DNA of 64,000 nucleotides, taken from contig WSYH01002425.1 in NCBI GenBank assembly GCA_036426205.1, forward strand, positions 23,246 through 87,245, written 5' to 3'. Positions 11,786 to 23,212 of the stretch are shown piece after piece. The stretch is from Ascaphus truei. Lineage: Eukaryota > Chordata > Amphibia > Anura > Ascaphidae. Position 1 is the stretch's first letter. Each line of letters starts with the position of its first letter. Position numbers and translations under genes: made by a program. The notes below the pieces were generated by a model. The model saw only the letters and a program-made list of their open reading frames with translations, was not told the origin of the DNA and did no database searches.

Positions 11786-12596
11786 GAGCTGCATCATATC
11801 TTCATATTCCCTGACCCATTTATGCCCTGTGCAGCGTGATGCCTGTGCCTACCTTAACTCTACATCAAGACTGATGCTGGGGCACTTGACGCTGGCTGCT
11901 GGCTATCATTCTACTCTGGGACTGGAACGCTGGGGGTCACTGCACATTGTGCTTTATTTGAACCTCCTCCCTACCCTGCCTACTACATGTTCGCAGTACC
12001 CCATTAGCATCAGGACTCAACTCTGCACTTTAGCATTCACAGGGTCTTTTCATTATACCTATGTGGCTTTGTACATGTTACTTACCATCCTTACCCTAGC
12101 CACTTAGGTTTTTGCTGTTCACTTTTTCAACTTTTCCCCATGTCAGTATTTATTTTTGCCTGTCATTTCATGTGTTATATTATGCAGCATTTAGATATTT
12201 CTTTCTAGTTGCTTTATGTGCAGGTTTTTGGTTTATAGTGTTATAATTTGAATTATCATCTTATAATTTATTTTTTGTGTTATTTGGTTGTTCCATTCAT
12301 TTTTTTGAGTCCATATTTACCTTATGATCGGCCGATCGTTATTATATCTCTAAGGGAATTTTCTTTTCCCCTAGTCTTGTTTTGTTCTATTGGGACTCTC
12401 ATTTTATAGTTTTTCCATGTCTGGGGTTTTTCTGTTTAGCATCTTATGTATACAGCAGTTATTTAATATGTGGAATGTGTTTTGGTATGTTTTATTTGTT
12501 TTATTTTTGCATTGCTAATAAAATCCATTTTTCTATTTTTTCACTATATACTTTTTGAGTGCTCCATTTTCACAACCCTTTTTTTTCTTTTTGTGG

Positions 12597-12645
<49 letters not shown>

Positions 12646-12660
12646 ATATATATATATTTT
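12597..12660. repeat. (TA)n tract
   Basis: About 60 bp of nearly uninterrupted TA dinucleotides directly after the PLE 3' terminus. Confidence 0.9.
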
Positions 12661-12689
12661 ATTATATATTTCTTTAATTTTTTTATTTT

Positions 12690-14011
12690 GTTGTGTGGAG
12701 TGCTCTGGGCTGGCCAAGTGTATGCAACAAAAGAGAAAAGCCCAATGCTTCTATTGTTGCATGGAAGTGGTGGGACCTCATGTTTGTGCTTGTGCAGGGT
12801 AACAAGATAGATCACTGGTGAGAAATAAGAGAGTTTACTCCTAAGCAAGAAGCAGAGATAATGCACAACTGCAGTATGGATTTTCAGATGGGGCTGGATT
12901 TTTCTCCAGGCTTGGAAGAAGCCGTGTTTGAGGATACTCATGAGGAACCTGTATTCTGGGTACTGCCAGGGCAGGCCTGTGGTCAGAATAACATACCCTA
13001 TTTCCTCAATTCTAAAACGCACCTTTTTTCCGATTTTCACATGTCTTAAATCGGGGTGCGTCTTAGAATCGATGTATTAAAAAAATACAAAATAAAAAGT
13101 GTCCACAGTACTAACCCACTCTTTTCACTTACCATGTTTCAGGAGAGGTCCCATGTCAGCAGAGGATGAAGCGGGTGGCGGCGGCGGCAGGAGAGGTCCC
13201 ACGTCTGTAGATGGTTGAAGATGGACAGCGGGTGGGTGTGCGGCAGCAGGACAGATCCCAGTTGCAGGTGATGAAACATAAGAAGACAGCGGGCGTCGTG
13301 TGAGATGGCGGCGAGATCACTAATAGCAGGAACTGAGCAGGAGCCGAGCATCATAGGGGAAGCTGGGATGAGCACACTGTAACCGGAAGTCAGAACACAG
13401 TCACTTTCTGGTGTCACAGTATGCTCCTTCCCAGCTGTTCCCCTATGCCGCTCTGCTCCTGCTCAGCTCTCCTGCTATTATGATCTCCTGCCGCTGCCGC
13501 TACCACCACTGCATGCCCGCTGTCTTCTTATCTTCATTCACCTGTAGACTTGAGCCCTGTTCTCCCACCGCACACCTGCCCACTGTCCATCTTCAAAAAT
13601 CTGCAGACGTGGGACCTCTACTGCCGCCACCACCGCCGCTTCATCCTCCGCTGACATGGGACCTTTCCTGAAACATCGTAAGTGAAAAAGTAATTTTCCT
13701 CGATTGTAAGGGTCAAATCGATGGTGCGTCTTACAATCGATGGCGTCTTAGAATCGAGGAAATATGGTAGTTAAAAATAGTAGAGTTAACCGTGTAATTA
13801 TTCTGAGGTTTATTAAGTCCCATGGTTATGAATTTCCTCACCAACCAGAACCTTTAATACGGGAAATGGAGGAACACAGGGAAGAATGAGTCAGGGATGC
13901 AGTACTAGACTATATGGCTCCCAAATGCAGCAGTCAGGAACATTGCACTGAGGATAGAGTGGGATATCTAATCAGGATGTGGAATTTACGCCGTAACATT
14001 TATATGTACGG
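12690..14011 (+). pseudogene. LTR-element gag-like ORF, copy 1, split (5' portion)
   Basis: Recognised by comparison with the second copy at 38.5-42.1 kb. Shared landmarks are EEPVFWVLPG (about 12940-12970; EPLYWVLPG in copy 2), SHGYEFP (about 13810-13830; SHGFEYP in copy 2) and a stretch ending ..VGYLIRMWNLRRN.Y (about 13950-14005; VAYLVQVWRVGRSTY in copy 2). A foldback element (12996-13767) and a PLE (from 14012) interrupt it. The C-terminus resumes at 18815. The protein resembles no gag I can name. No pol was seen. Confidence 0.6.
12996..13767. mobile_element. Long foldback TA-flanked element (family J)
   Basis: 772 bp. The left end TA|CCCTATTTCCTCAATTCTAA and right end ..TTAGAATCGAGGAAATATGG|TA are inverted copies. 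The arms continue inward (GGAGAGGTCCCATGTCAGC.. against GCTGACATGGGACC.., and GACAGCGGG.. against CCCGCTGTC..), so nearly the whole element folds on itself around 13390. The ends also carry doubled GGTGCGTCTTA motifs. It splits the gag reading region, with a TA duplication. Confidence 0.85.
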
Positions 14012-14607
14012 ACCCGTGCCTCAATGTCCAAATGGAAAGAACAAAGGTGAGTCCAAAGAATAGCTGCAGTGTCCAATGGAGGATGATCCAATCTTTAGAC
14101 TGCAGACTCCACACGCAACAACACATGTTGTATATAGTGCAGGGGAGACAGAGAGAAAATCATAGCGTAGCAAGGTAATGACTTGACATATAACACATAA
14201 CAGACATGCACATACAACAATAACAGATAGGCTGACTAATATAACGAGAAATTATTTAACACAATAAATGCAATGAACCAGTGAAGAGCAGGTCTGGGTC
14301 CGGTGTGTAAAACCGGAATCCTACTTACAGAAGTACAAAAGGTACAGGCAGGGGTAAATTGTGAGCGTGGTCCGGCGGCAGCTGTTAGTGGACACGTGCG
14401 CTCGGGAAGACCGCAGACACTTCTTCTGATCTGTATCAGGATGTGCGTCACTATGGCAGCTTCTCATGATGCCGTCCGTTCCGCGACCGGAAACGCGTCA
14501 CTGTGCGGGACCAATTCCCGAAATCACTTCTCCTGTTGCTGTAACCCGATGGATTCTTGCAGAGGTCTGCTCTTGTAATGTTCAATGCCAAAAATCAACT
14601 CTGAAAT

Positions 14608-14645
14608 CCCAACGTGTTTCGTGCGCATGCGCACTTCTTCAGGAT
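14608..14645 (-). ncRNA. Hammerhead-like ribozyme motif in PLE left arm
   Basis: On the minus strand: CCTGAAGA, stem II GTGCG-CATG-CGCAC, GAAA, then CACGTTGGG. The CUGANGA and GAAA core boxes are intact. The putative cleavage triplet is GUU rather than the usual GUC. Paralogous to the motif at 17966. Confidence 0.6.
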
Positions 14646-15221
14646 AATTGACACAGTTCATGAAGTCTTATATACTGACAAGGAGACCACCATTGGTTGG
14701 GGGAAATGCCAGTGAATAAACTTGTGATGGCCATAATTGGTTGGAACTCCTGTCAGTCATGTCCTGTGCAAATGCAGCCTAACATACATAAAATCAGACA
14801 TAAAATACAAGAAAAAACACTTAACACATCATACCTTGAATATCCTAACAAACAAAAAATTACTGTCTTCCCATTATCTATAACATGCAGTTATGACTAT
14901 ATTGCCAATACACTAATCTATCCTATATTGATGTAACATACGTTTGCACTTTAAAAACCAAATGGCACTATTAGATGAAAGTTACAAATGATGCTATGAA
15001 TATCATTTTAAATTCACGTCTTTTGAAATAGATTTAAAAGATTGTTGTATAAGTTTTAATAGTTATTTTACAAAATTTTTATAAAAATATTATATTATTA
15101 AAAATTTATTAAAAACCTTTTTGAAGCATTATATTAAGACACATAATTATAAAAAAATATTATATTTTAAAAACCATTATTTCAAAAAGTCTGTTTGTTA
15201 AAAATATATTTTAAAAATTTT

Positions 15222-15965
15222 TTAAAGTATTATTAGAAAGACGCCTAGATCGAAATCAATGTTGAGACCATTTGGAGAGAACGTCTTCAATTCATAGATC
15301 CAGTAGGCTTCACGCCTACTGATCTGATTTAATTGATTTCCCCCCCTCCAATTAGCCTGCACAGTCTCTATTGCTTGGCATCTTAGTCCTATGGGACTTT
15401 TATTATGGTGGATACTAAAATTATGCGAAACACTATGTGTATTTAAACCTCGCTTGATATTATAGATATGTTCATATACCCTTCTTTGGTAAGATCTGCC
15501 AGTCCTACCTACATATTGTAAGCCGCAAGGACACTGTAATAGGTATATCATAAAGTTGGAGTGACAGTTTATTAATGTTTTAATGGTATATATTTTGTCG
15601 GTAACATTTGATTTAAAGGTTTTAGTGTTAAAGCTGAATGTGCAAGCTGTACAATTAGTACATTTAAAAAAGCCCTTACTCTTGCTGCCTGTTTTTAGTT
15701 TTGAGTGATCCAGAGGGCAACTAGGAGCCAAACGTGTTTTTATATTTGATGCTTTAGTGAAAATGATTTTCGGTTTATCTGGAAGGCATTTTGATAGAGT
15801 ATTATCACACAGGAGCATGGGCCAGTGTTTATTAAAAATCTGGCGGATTTTTGGTGCCATCTCATTATACTGGGTGACAAAGGCCACCCCAATATTCTGC
15901 TCTATCCCTTTATCTTGATTATTACTTTTATATTCTAACAAGTCGGCTCTCTCAATTTTGTCCAC
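15222..15965 (-). pseudogene. PLE GIY-YIG endonuclease and C-terminus (best open frame of this PLE)
   Basis: A 247-residue open frame. The N-terminal half holds the RT thumb-proximal region, with a Cys-rich segment (CTNCTACTF near residue 110). The GIY-YIG core is MIYLLQCPCGLQYVGRTGRS followed by YQRRVYEH. A conserved tail RGGNQLNQISRREAYWIYEL...GLN follows. The CPCG insert and this tail are diagnostic of PLE endonucleases. It begins at an internal Met and continues upstream with the RT in other frames, so it is part of a longer polyprotein broken by small indels. Confidence 0.88.
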
Positions 15966-16276
15966 TTGAAGAAATGCTTCCTCAAGTAGATGTTCTGGAT
16001 ACTTTCTATCACGGAATTTATCTTTAAGCTCATCCGCCTGGAGCGCAAACTCCTCTGGATTTGAGCAGTTGCGCTTCCAACGGGTGAGCTGACCCTTAGG
16101 GATATTCCGAATCCAGCTTGGATTGTGCTGGCTATCTGCCCTGAGGTAGTTATTGACCTGAACCGATTTAAAATACGTTTTTGTTTCTATTCGGTTTTGA
16201 CTAATATTAAGGTCTAAAAACTCTACATGTTCCTTATGATGATTAAAAGTGAATTTAAGATCCCTATCGTTAGAAT

Positions 16277-17352
16277 TTAAATACAGTATGTAAAAAACGA
16301 TTCAAGCTGTACCTGGCTTCCTGACCAAACAAATATGACGTCATCTATGAAACGGCGCCAGAGCACAAGGTGAGCCCCGAGGGGACAGTTCTTCCAAATG
16401 TAATCTTCTTCCCAACTGTCCATGAAAATATTAGCATAACTCGGGGCAAACCTCGTGCCCATAGCCGTTCCACAGATCTGTAAAAATAATTGTGAATTAA
16501 ATTGAAAGTAATTGTGTGTTAAAATGAAATTAATACTATCTACAAAAAATGTTTTAAGTGCTGGGGATGTGGTGATGTCTGATTCTAGCTTGCGTGATAT
16601 AGCCTGACAGCCTTTCACATGGTTTATAGTGGTATACAGTGATGTAACATCTGCTGTTACCCATGTGTACTCAGGCTTCCATTCCAGATCTCTCCATATT
16701 GGAGAATATGTGTGGTATCACGCAAGTAGGATCTGACCAAGTTTGAAGGCGGTGATCTATAAATAATGATAAATTAGAAGTGAGTGATCCTATACCTGAA
16801 TGAATAGGTCTGCTAGGGGGTTGTGTAATGCTCTTGTGTATTTGGGGATGAAATAAAAGATTGGGGTGCGTGAAAACTGTGTGTCCAAAAACTCTAATTC
16901 CTGCTGTGTTATTGCTCCCTCCTCAAGGCCTTTTTTTAACAATGTTGTGAGTTCAATTTCAAACTGGCCTAGAGGGTTATTGCAAGGGGGAGGTAAGTGG
17001 CTGTATCCCCAGTAATCTCATTGATTCCTGGAGATAATAATCGATATCCATCACCACTACACCTCCCCCTTTGTCAGCAGGTTTTATAATTATCTTTTTA
17101 TTGTCTTCCAGTTGTTGTAAAGCTAATTTTTCATTTGTATTTAGATTGGTATTTAGATTGTCTACTGGACTCATCCAATTCTCTGGTTACTATCTCAACA
17201 AATGAGTTCACCAGATGGCCTTGTGCAAATTTGGGATAAAAAGTGGACTTTAGTTTAAAATTCGTATGTATTTTATTTGGCTCAACATTTATAGATATCT
17301 GATCCATCTGGTTAGTAATAGCATCCCTTATAAAATATTTTTTAAGCGCCAA
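16277..17352 (-). pseudogene. PLE reverse transcriptase, frameshifted
   Basis: Read downstream on the minus strand. The 17352-17131 frame is an N-terminal portion. The 17174-16977 frame has IIIKPADKGGGVVVMD, the PLE RT1 block. The 16618-16277 frame has CGTAMGTRFAPSYANIFM and RFIDDVIFVWSG, the RT motifs with the IDD catalytic pair. The last frame ends at a stop created by a 5-bp CTGTA insertion at 16282-16288. Without those bases the frame opens into a typical ..EFLDLNI.. block. Confidence 0.87.
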
Positions 17353-17965
17353 TTTGCGTGCAAATTTATGAACATCAATATGAAGATTGAAACTGTTAGG
17401 GCCACATATCGTTTTTTTTAAATAATGGTTTTTAAAATATAATATTTTTTATAATTATGTGTCTTAATATAATGCTTCAAAAAGGTTTTTAATAAATTAA
17501 ATTTTACTAATATAATATGTTTATAATATTTGTTTGTAAATCACTATTAAAACTTATACAACAATCTTTTAAATCTATTTCAAAAGACGTGAATTTAAAA
17601 TGATATTCAATAGCATCATTTGTAACTTTCATCTAATAGTGCCATTTGGTTTTTAAAGTGCAAACGTATGTTACATCAATATAGGATAGATTAGTGTATT
17701 GGCAAATATGTCATAACTGCATGTTATAGATAATGGGAAGACAGTAATTTTTTGTTTGTTAGGATATTCAAGGTATGATGTGTTAAGTGTTTTTTCGTGT
17801 ATTTTATGTCTGTATTTTATGTATGTTAGGCTGCATTTGCACAGGACATGACTGACAGGAGTACCAACCAATTATGGACATCACAAGTTTATTCACTAGG
17901 CATTTCCCCAAGTAATGGTGTTCTCCTTGTCAGTATATAAAGACTTCATGAACTGTGTCAATTAT

Positions 17966-18003
17966 CCCTGAAGAAGTGCGCATGCGCACGAAACGCGTTG
18001 GGC
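17966..18003 (+). ncRNA. Hammerhead-like ribozyme motif in PLE right arm
   Basis: CCCTGAAGA, then stem II GTGCG-CATG-CGCAC, GAAA, and CGCGTTGGG. Core boxes are intact. Inverted paralogue of the 14608 motif, with one base difference in the CGCGTT segment. Confidence 0.62.
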
Positions 18004-18814
18004 ATTTCAGAGTTGATTTTTGGCATTGAACATTACAAGAGCAGACCTCTGCAAGAATCCATCGGGTTACAGCAACAGGAGAAGTGAGTTCCGGGAATTG
18101 GTCCCGCCCACAGTGACGCGTTTCCGGTCGCGGACGGACGGCATCATGAGAAGCTGCCCACAGTGACGCACATCCTGATACAGATCAGAAGAAGTGTCTG
18201 CGGTCTTCCCCGAGCGCCACGTGTCCACTAACAGCTGCCGCTGGACCACGCTCACAATTTACCCCTGCCTGTACCTTTTGTACTTCTTGTAAGTAGGATT
18301 CCGGTTTTACACACCGGATCCCAGACCTGCTCTTCACTGGTTCATTGCATTTTATTGTGTTAAATAAATTCTCTGTTATATTAGTCAGCCTATCTGTTAT
18401 TGTTGTATGTGCATGTCTGTCTATGTCTATGTGTTATATGTCAAGTTCATACCTTGCTACGCTATGATTTTCTCTCTTGTCTCCCCTGCACTATATACCA
18501 TGGTTGTTGCTGTGGAGTCTGCAGTCTAAAGATTGGATCATCCTCCATTGGACACTGCAGCTATTCTTTGGACTCACCTTTGTTCTTTCCATTTGGACTT
18601 TGAGGCGCCGGTCTGTATTGTTCTTTTGTGTTTTTCACTAATTGTGTTTGGGTTAGTATTCCTGGCAGCCTCATCACATTTTCTATGGTCATTCTATGGT
18701 TATTTATCATTGATATTTATTGTTGTTCACAAGCACTGCACTCAATTGATATTTATTTATTTAATTATTTGTTTGTTTTTTAGCACTATACACACCATTC
18801 TTTTTTCAGTCAGA

Positions 18815-18934
18815 ATGTATATGTACAGGGTGGAGTACATAAGTAAAAAAGGAAAGAAAAGATGCTACTCTGTTACAGTACCTGACCATTCGGGTAAACT
18901 GATTAAAAAGCCAGACCCTGCCCATTATTACTGA
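18815..18934 (+). pseudogene. LTR-element gag-like ORF, copy 1, C-terminus
   Basis: Encodes a short end segment, YRVEYISKKGKKRCYSVTV..., finishing KKPDPAHYY and stop. The second copy ends RKPDPEHYY and stop at 42122. Conservation of sequence and stop position between two independent loci argues that HYY is the true C-terminus of this gag-like family. It is cut from the upstream part by the PLE. Confidence 0.7.
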
Positions 18935-19187
18935 ATGCCTACTGTGTAATGCTGCTATGTAGTTCTTCTTTATGGAAGTAAACTGTTACGTATAGTGTTC
19001 TGTTTTGCATTGTTGCATACCAATTATGCAGTGTTCTGTATTGCATTTTTTATCATGTTAATTGCATATTTTTTAAATTATATAAATCATGATAGTGTGA
19101 TGTTATATAAATATTGTCTCATTCAAGGACGATGAGGGTTTCGACCACCAGCGGGGTAATATAACCCCCTGCTATATTTCTCTGACC

Positions 19188-20275
19188 TAGTATTGTAAGT
19201 CCTGGTAAAAGCAGGCAGTGCTAGTGTTAATCCCCTCTCACATGGCCTAGCATGTGAGTCAGACTTACACTAAGTTACAATGTTACAATTTCCAGGCAGG
19301 TGTCTGAAAGCAATTGGAATCATGTGCCAGGGGAATGGTCTTGCTCATGTGGAACCTGCCCAGTTTATGGGGTAGATGAGTTAGTCACACTCCTGGTATA
19401 AAAATGCGAATTAGGGTCTGTTGTGTTCCAGTTCGGCTTCTTAGGGAGAGGAAGTTCTACCTTGCCCCTTAGGGGTGAGGGTGTTCTAGTCCAGCTTAGC
19501 CATGGGCTAGGGAAGACTTCCCCAGAGAAGGGGAGGAATATGTCCAGACTACCTTGGGGCCTCAAGCTCCTAGGATGCATAGTCATAGGAAGACAGTTCA
19601 CACTAGGGATCCTGTAAGCTAGGCTCTGATCCTAGCAATTCCCAAGGCAAGTTGCAAGGGTTTTACCTACAGATGCAGCAACGAGTATCCGAACACTTGC
19701 CTTTGAAAATCTGGGGCTATCTCCCAGTAATGCTGCAACATTTCTGTGACATTTCTGCAAACAGACTAATGGCCCATCGGCTTAACACCGTGGGGGTCCC
19801 TGGCAGTCTCATTCAGTTTGAATGGGACTGCCAGGGACCCCCGCTGTGTTAATCCGATGGGCCATTAGTCTGCCTGCAGAAATGTCATGGAAATGTTGCA
19901 GAATTACTGGGGTATTGTCCCAGATTTTCCCAGACAAGTGTTCGGATAATCGTGGCTGCATCAGTACTCTGATTTAAGTAGGGAGCAGAAGGTGTTGCCA
20001 CTTTTGCAGGTGAAGGACTATGGCTGACCTGTACTATACTAATGTGAGAACTCCAATAAATCCTGTTGTACTGTTCATGGCAATCCAGAGTATTCCTGTT
20101 CAATATGAGTTCCTGTGGGGGAATGAACACCTGCCTTTGGACCACACCGAGACATGCTGTACCCATATCTCCCTACAGGCCCAGACTCCTGAAATAACTA
20201 CAGGTGAGCACCACTAACACCTGACAGCACCAGTAATATCAGCTATCTCCCATATGGGGGGATAGGGGTGTTACA
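19188..20275 (+). mobile_element. LTR-like unit downstream of gag copy 1
   Basis: Starts TGTAAGTCCTGG and ends near GGGGTGTTACA, giving TGTAA/TTACA inverted ends. It has a TATA-like box (GGTATAAAAATG, 19398) and a polyadenylation signal (CCAATAAATCC, 20056), the order expected of an LTR. It begins only about 250 bp after the gag stop, leaving no room for pol. No second LTR was found upstream, so the identification is by features, not by pairing. A hairpin MITE (19673-19962) lies inside it. Confidence 0.5.
19673..19962. mobile_element. Near-perfect hairpin MITE, family C copy 1
   Basis: Arms of about 140 nt pair along their length: GATGCAGCAACGAGTATCCG.. with ..CGGATAATCGTGGCTGCATC, and CTAATGGCCCATCGG.. 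with ..CCGATGGGCCATTAG. The centre is ..CATTCAGTTTGAATG... Copies at 36822-36955 and 59391-59690 share the core CAGGGACCCCCGCTGT and the same centre. Confidence 0.85.
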
Positions 20276-20885
20276 GATAAAAGGGGTGTTACAATATTAA
20301 TTGTTTCCCTATCTTACAACTTCAACATATCCTACTAAGGGGACTGTATCTTTAAAGAACTGACTTTTTAATTCTTTTTACAGATCACTAGAGCTTCAAA
20401 TTGGATTAATGCAGCATAGTGCAATACTAATGAAAATGTTAACCATTTCTAGCTTATTTGGTGACTCATGCAATGAACAAATGTGTGTGTATTAAATATG
20501 TATACACTGTATATTATATACTGTATAGTGTTCATATCAGCTAAAATGTTGGGACTTTGGCATACAAGCATTTTATAAGCAGTGTGTTTAAAGAATGTAA
20601 AGGTTTACTATAGGGATTCCTCACTTGGCATTTGTGTCTGTTGCATATTAATATGACGTACTTCAGGATGTATGCCATTTTATATGTTGAAAAAATACAT
20701 AACATTTTCTGTATCAGTAATTTGCAGTTAATTAATGCATGAAGTTCAAAATTAGATGAGATTAAAGAGAGTACAAAACACAGAGAAGCCCAATGTACAC
20801 CCAACATGACAAATCATATACTGTAGTTAAATACTTAGCTGTTATTATCTCATAAGTGAAGGTCACTCAGTTAAATACTTTGGCC
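20276..20885. other. AT-rich intergenic DNA
   Basis: No supported gene or repeat. Contains TACTGTA at 20519 and 20819. Confidence 0.5.
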
Positions 20886-20889
20886 AAAG

Positions 20890-21590
20890 CAAAAGCTTGC
20901 AGACCACGTCAAGATGTGCCCTCTTTTTCTGCAAGTCCTAACACTGTCTCTGTGAATGTTCTCTTTACCTTTCTAATATGAGCAATGCGTTTTAATAGTC
21001 TTGTCATTCACAGCTGCATCTCAGGACTTGGTATTTAAAGGTAGGCAGGGCTAGCTTGGAAACAGGAAGGAGGGGTCACAGACCTCTAACCAATTGTTTA
21101 CCAATTAAAATCTACCAAGTCCTGAGATGCAGCTGGGAATGACCAGTCTATTAAGACTTCTTTCTCATATTTGGCAGCAGACATAGTGCCGCAGCCCGTG
21201 CGGAAACTCGCTGAGGGAAAGAGGGTGCTTTCCCTGGCCATAGTACTCAGGCCGTGGGGGATTTCCTGGGGGCGTTCCCAGTGACATTGTAGCTGGTTCG
21301 CTCTCATTGCGCAATCCGCTCACGTGACCGCCCATGTCGCGCGAAAAATCAGTTTTAACTGATTTCTCGCGGCTCGCGCCCCCCTCCTGCCTCCACGTGC
21401 ACGCATGCCGCATGTACATGAACACTGCCTTAAGGCAGTCTGTTTGCTCAGCGTGCGGACGCGTCCGCGCGGTCTGAGGTATCATGGACTCAGCCTTAGA
21501 GAGTTAAGGAGAATGTTTGCAGAGACAGTGTTAGAACTTGCAGAAAAATAGGGCACGCCTTGACATGGTCTTCACCGGTCCTCGCAGCAG
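20890..21590. mobile_element. Foldback element with a secondary GC-rich insertion
   Basis: The left arm 20900-21040 (TTCTGCAAGTCCTAACACTG.. to ..GCTGCATCTCAGGACTTGG) is inverted in the right arm (CCAAGTCCTGAGATGCAGCT.. at 21115 to ..CAGTGTTAGAACTTGCAGAA near 21545). The right arm is interrupted by about 320 GC-rich bases (about 21184-21505). That insert is absent from the left arm and carries its own palindrome CGCGAAAAATCAG/CTGATTTCTCGCG. Confidence 0.75.
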
Positions 21591-21885
21591 GAAGAATCGA
21601 CAGCTCAACCACAATCCAGGAGAGAGGCTGCAAGGACCTTAATGCCTTCTCAATGTTATTGAGACTCTACTTAAAATGTGAGTGCGCATTTTTAAACCCT
21701 TATTGTGTGTATATTATTAAGAACATTATTATGCAATGGAAAGTGCCATGTGCTCTTACCTTCTAGATACAAGTTTCCAGTGAAAGATAAGACCACTTAC
21801 CAAAAACAAGTAGCAGCAGCAGAACCTCACTGGCACCACATATTTCCCTATTCAGTATACTGTACCATTCGTCTTATTGGAGAGA

Positions 21886-22110
21886 AGGAGTGGCTCAAGG
21901 AGTAAAGAAACTGGCTCTGGCACTGAGTTCAAAACAGCACGAACCTGGTTCAATTCCCAGTGGCTCATTGTGACCTTGGGCAAGTTACTTTCTCTCTCTT
22001 TGCCTCAGGCACCAAAAACAGATTGTAAGCTCCACGGTGACAGTTTCTGCAAAATGACTATGTATAGTGCTACATAAAACGTGCAGTGCTATACAAGAAC
22101 AAATTATTAT
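21886..22110 (+). mobile_element. tRNA-derived SINE with L2-like tail, copy 1
   Basis: GGAGTGGCTCAAGGAGTAAAG resembles a tRNA A box and GGTTCAATTCCC a B box, the internal pol III promoter. The 3' half has ATTGTAAGCTCCACGG and GTGCTATACAAGAAC, shared with SINE copy 2 (44106) and with the L2 tail here, then an AT-rich end. Confidence 0.85.
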
Positions 22111-22224
22111 GGACTGTTTGCACAGTGTATATGTATATGTGTTTAGATGCCTGGTGCACACAATAAAAAATAGGTATATGCTAAGCAGAATGACTGGGAT
22201 CCCAAACCAGTCCAGGAAAATATA

Positions 22225-23115
22225 TGTAGGGATGTGGTAGGAACCTCATATGTGTGTTCAGTGCGTGTTCAGTGCGTGTTCAGTGCGTGTTCAGTGTGTG
22301 CTTTGACTCTGTTCAGGAGAGTCATGTGGAGGTCTGCAACAGTGTTTCAGAGGCTGATGCAATAGCTGTGAGTCTGTGCAGCTCAAGGCAGAGAGGCTCC
22401 GTTGAGGAACTACAACTCCCATGAGCTCCTGGGCAGTCACCTGACTTGAGGAGCCAATCGGAAGGCTAGAATTACGGGAGGAGGAAAGGGAAGCATGGGG
22501 GAGAGACCACGCTAGTCAGAGGGGATCTGGAAGGTAAAGGAGGAGGGTGTATGCGTGCAGGGGGTCCGTGACCCGCCTGCATAGGCTAGCTTTACCCCGC
22601 AGGCCCTTAGGAGAAACCCCTAAGTCACAGTAGGCTGCTGTGCTGCAGGGATGCCCATAGTGGTAGCGATCAATCACTTTACTGTGTAGACAGTTAGGGA
22701 CAAGCGTGTGGAGCAGGTTTGCTGGTGAGCTGCTTGGGACCAGACAGCTGCACTGCGGACATCCAAGACAAGCAAGGATTCGGCTGATCCTTTTCGAAGT
22801 ATTACCGGTCACCGCTGTGACCGGAAGGTATTTACGTTAAGTGCACCAACACCGGTCAACAGGCGCTGATCCCGCCTTAGCCGTAACTCTTTGAGGACAC
22901 TAGTGAGGGACCAAAGGCCTAATACACGGAGTTATTCTTTCTACTAGCGCAAGGACACGGTTGGTGGGGCAAGCGGTGACAGGACCAGGACATACTCATT
23001 AAGAGCGTGGCTGAGCCACTACTGTACAGGACAATACTCATTAAGAGCGTGGCCGAGCCACTCACATTATAAAGACATTACCATTTAGCTGCGTTAAGGT
23101 TATATTGCATTATAG
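22225..23115 (+). mobile_element. Solo-LTR-like unit, left part (split by PLE pair)
   Basis: Begins TGTAGGGATGTGG after TATA. The other end is at 31487 (GGGCTACA before TATA), giving a 4-bp TATA duplication and a unit of about 1.2 kb once the PLE block is set aside. A diverged minus-strand copy at 57263-58990 shares AACTACAACTCCCA, GTGCACCAACA and GGATCCTGGGTAAGTGGAGG segments. Internal tandem repeats: GTGTTCAGTGC units (22251-22300) and two copies of ACTCATTAAGAGCGTGG (22992-23060). Confidence 0.75.
22251..22300. repeat. Short tandem repeat of GTGTTCAGTGC
   Basis: Four to five consecutive units in the LTR-like unit. Confidence 0.9.
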
Positions 23116-23212
23116 TAGAAAAAATGGAGAGTGAACTCCAATGTTCCAATGCTGCAATCATATAAAAAAAGCAAAAAATGCAAAAACTGTCCAGGAGTAA
23201 CTAGGAATGTCT

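Larger units (their letters stand above)
9998..12596 (+). mobile_element. Penelope-like element (PLE), 5'-truncated, endonuclease and 3' terminal region
   Basis: Starts abruptly next to the L1 fragment, within the end of a PLE ORF, and runs to a 3' terminus GAGTGCTCCATTTTCACAACC plus a T-run at about 12558-12596. The same kind of terminus closes the PLE copies at 18814 and 46506. Two later insertions interrupt it: an L2 fragment (10567-11082) and MITE A (11099-11495). The terminal region holds a decayed hammerhead-like motif near 11757-11785 (GAAGCC-TCAC-GGCGAAACG). Confidence 0.8.
14012..18814 (-). mobile_element. Penelope-like element, nearly full length, with inverted terminal arms
   Basis: About 4.8 kb inserted in a gag-like ORF. 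The flanks ATTTATATGTACGG (13998-14011) and ATGTATATGTACAGG (18815-18829) are an imperfect target duplication. The central part (15222-17400) encodes RT and GIY-YIG endonuclease on the minus strand. Arms of about 1 kb (14012-15080 and 17500-18700) are inverted copies of each other, each with a hammerhead-like motif. The plus-strand right end shows the terminal pattern AGCACTATACACACC plus T-run shared with other PLEs here. Coding frames are broken in several places. Confidence 0.9.

Noticed and set aside
12470..13040. Membrane-like ORFs rich in Tyr and Ile
   Set aside because: They translate a (TA)n tract and the AT-rich PLE end.
21886..21960. A true tRNA gene
   Set aside because: A- and B-box-like elements are present, but the cloverleaf is not kept and the unit continues into a SINE tail with a second dispersed copy.
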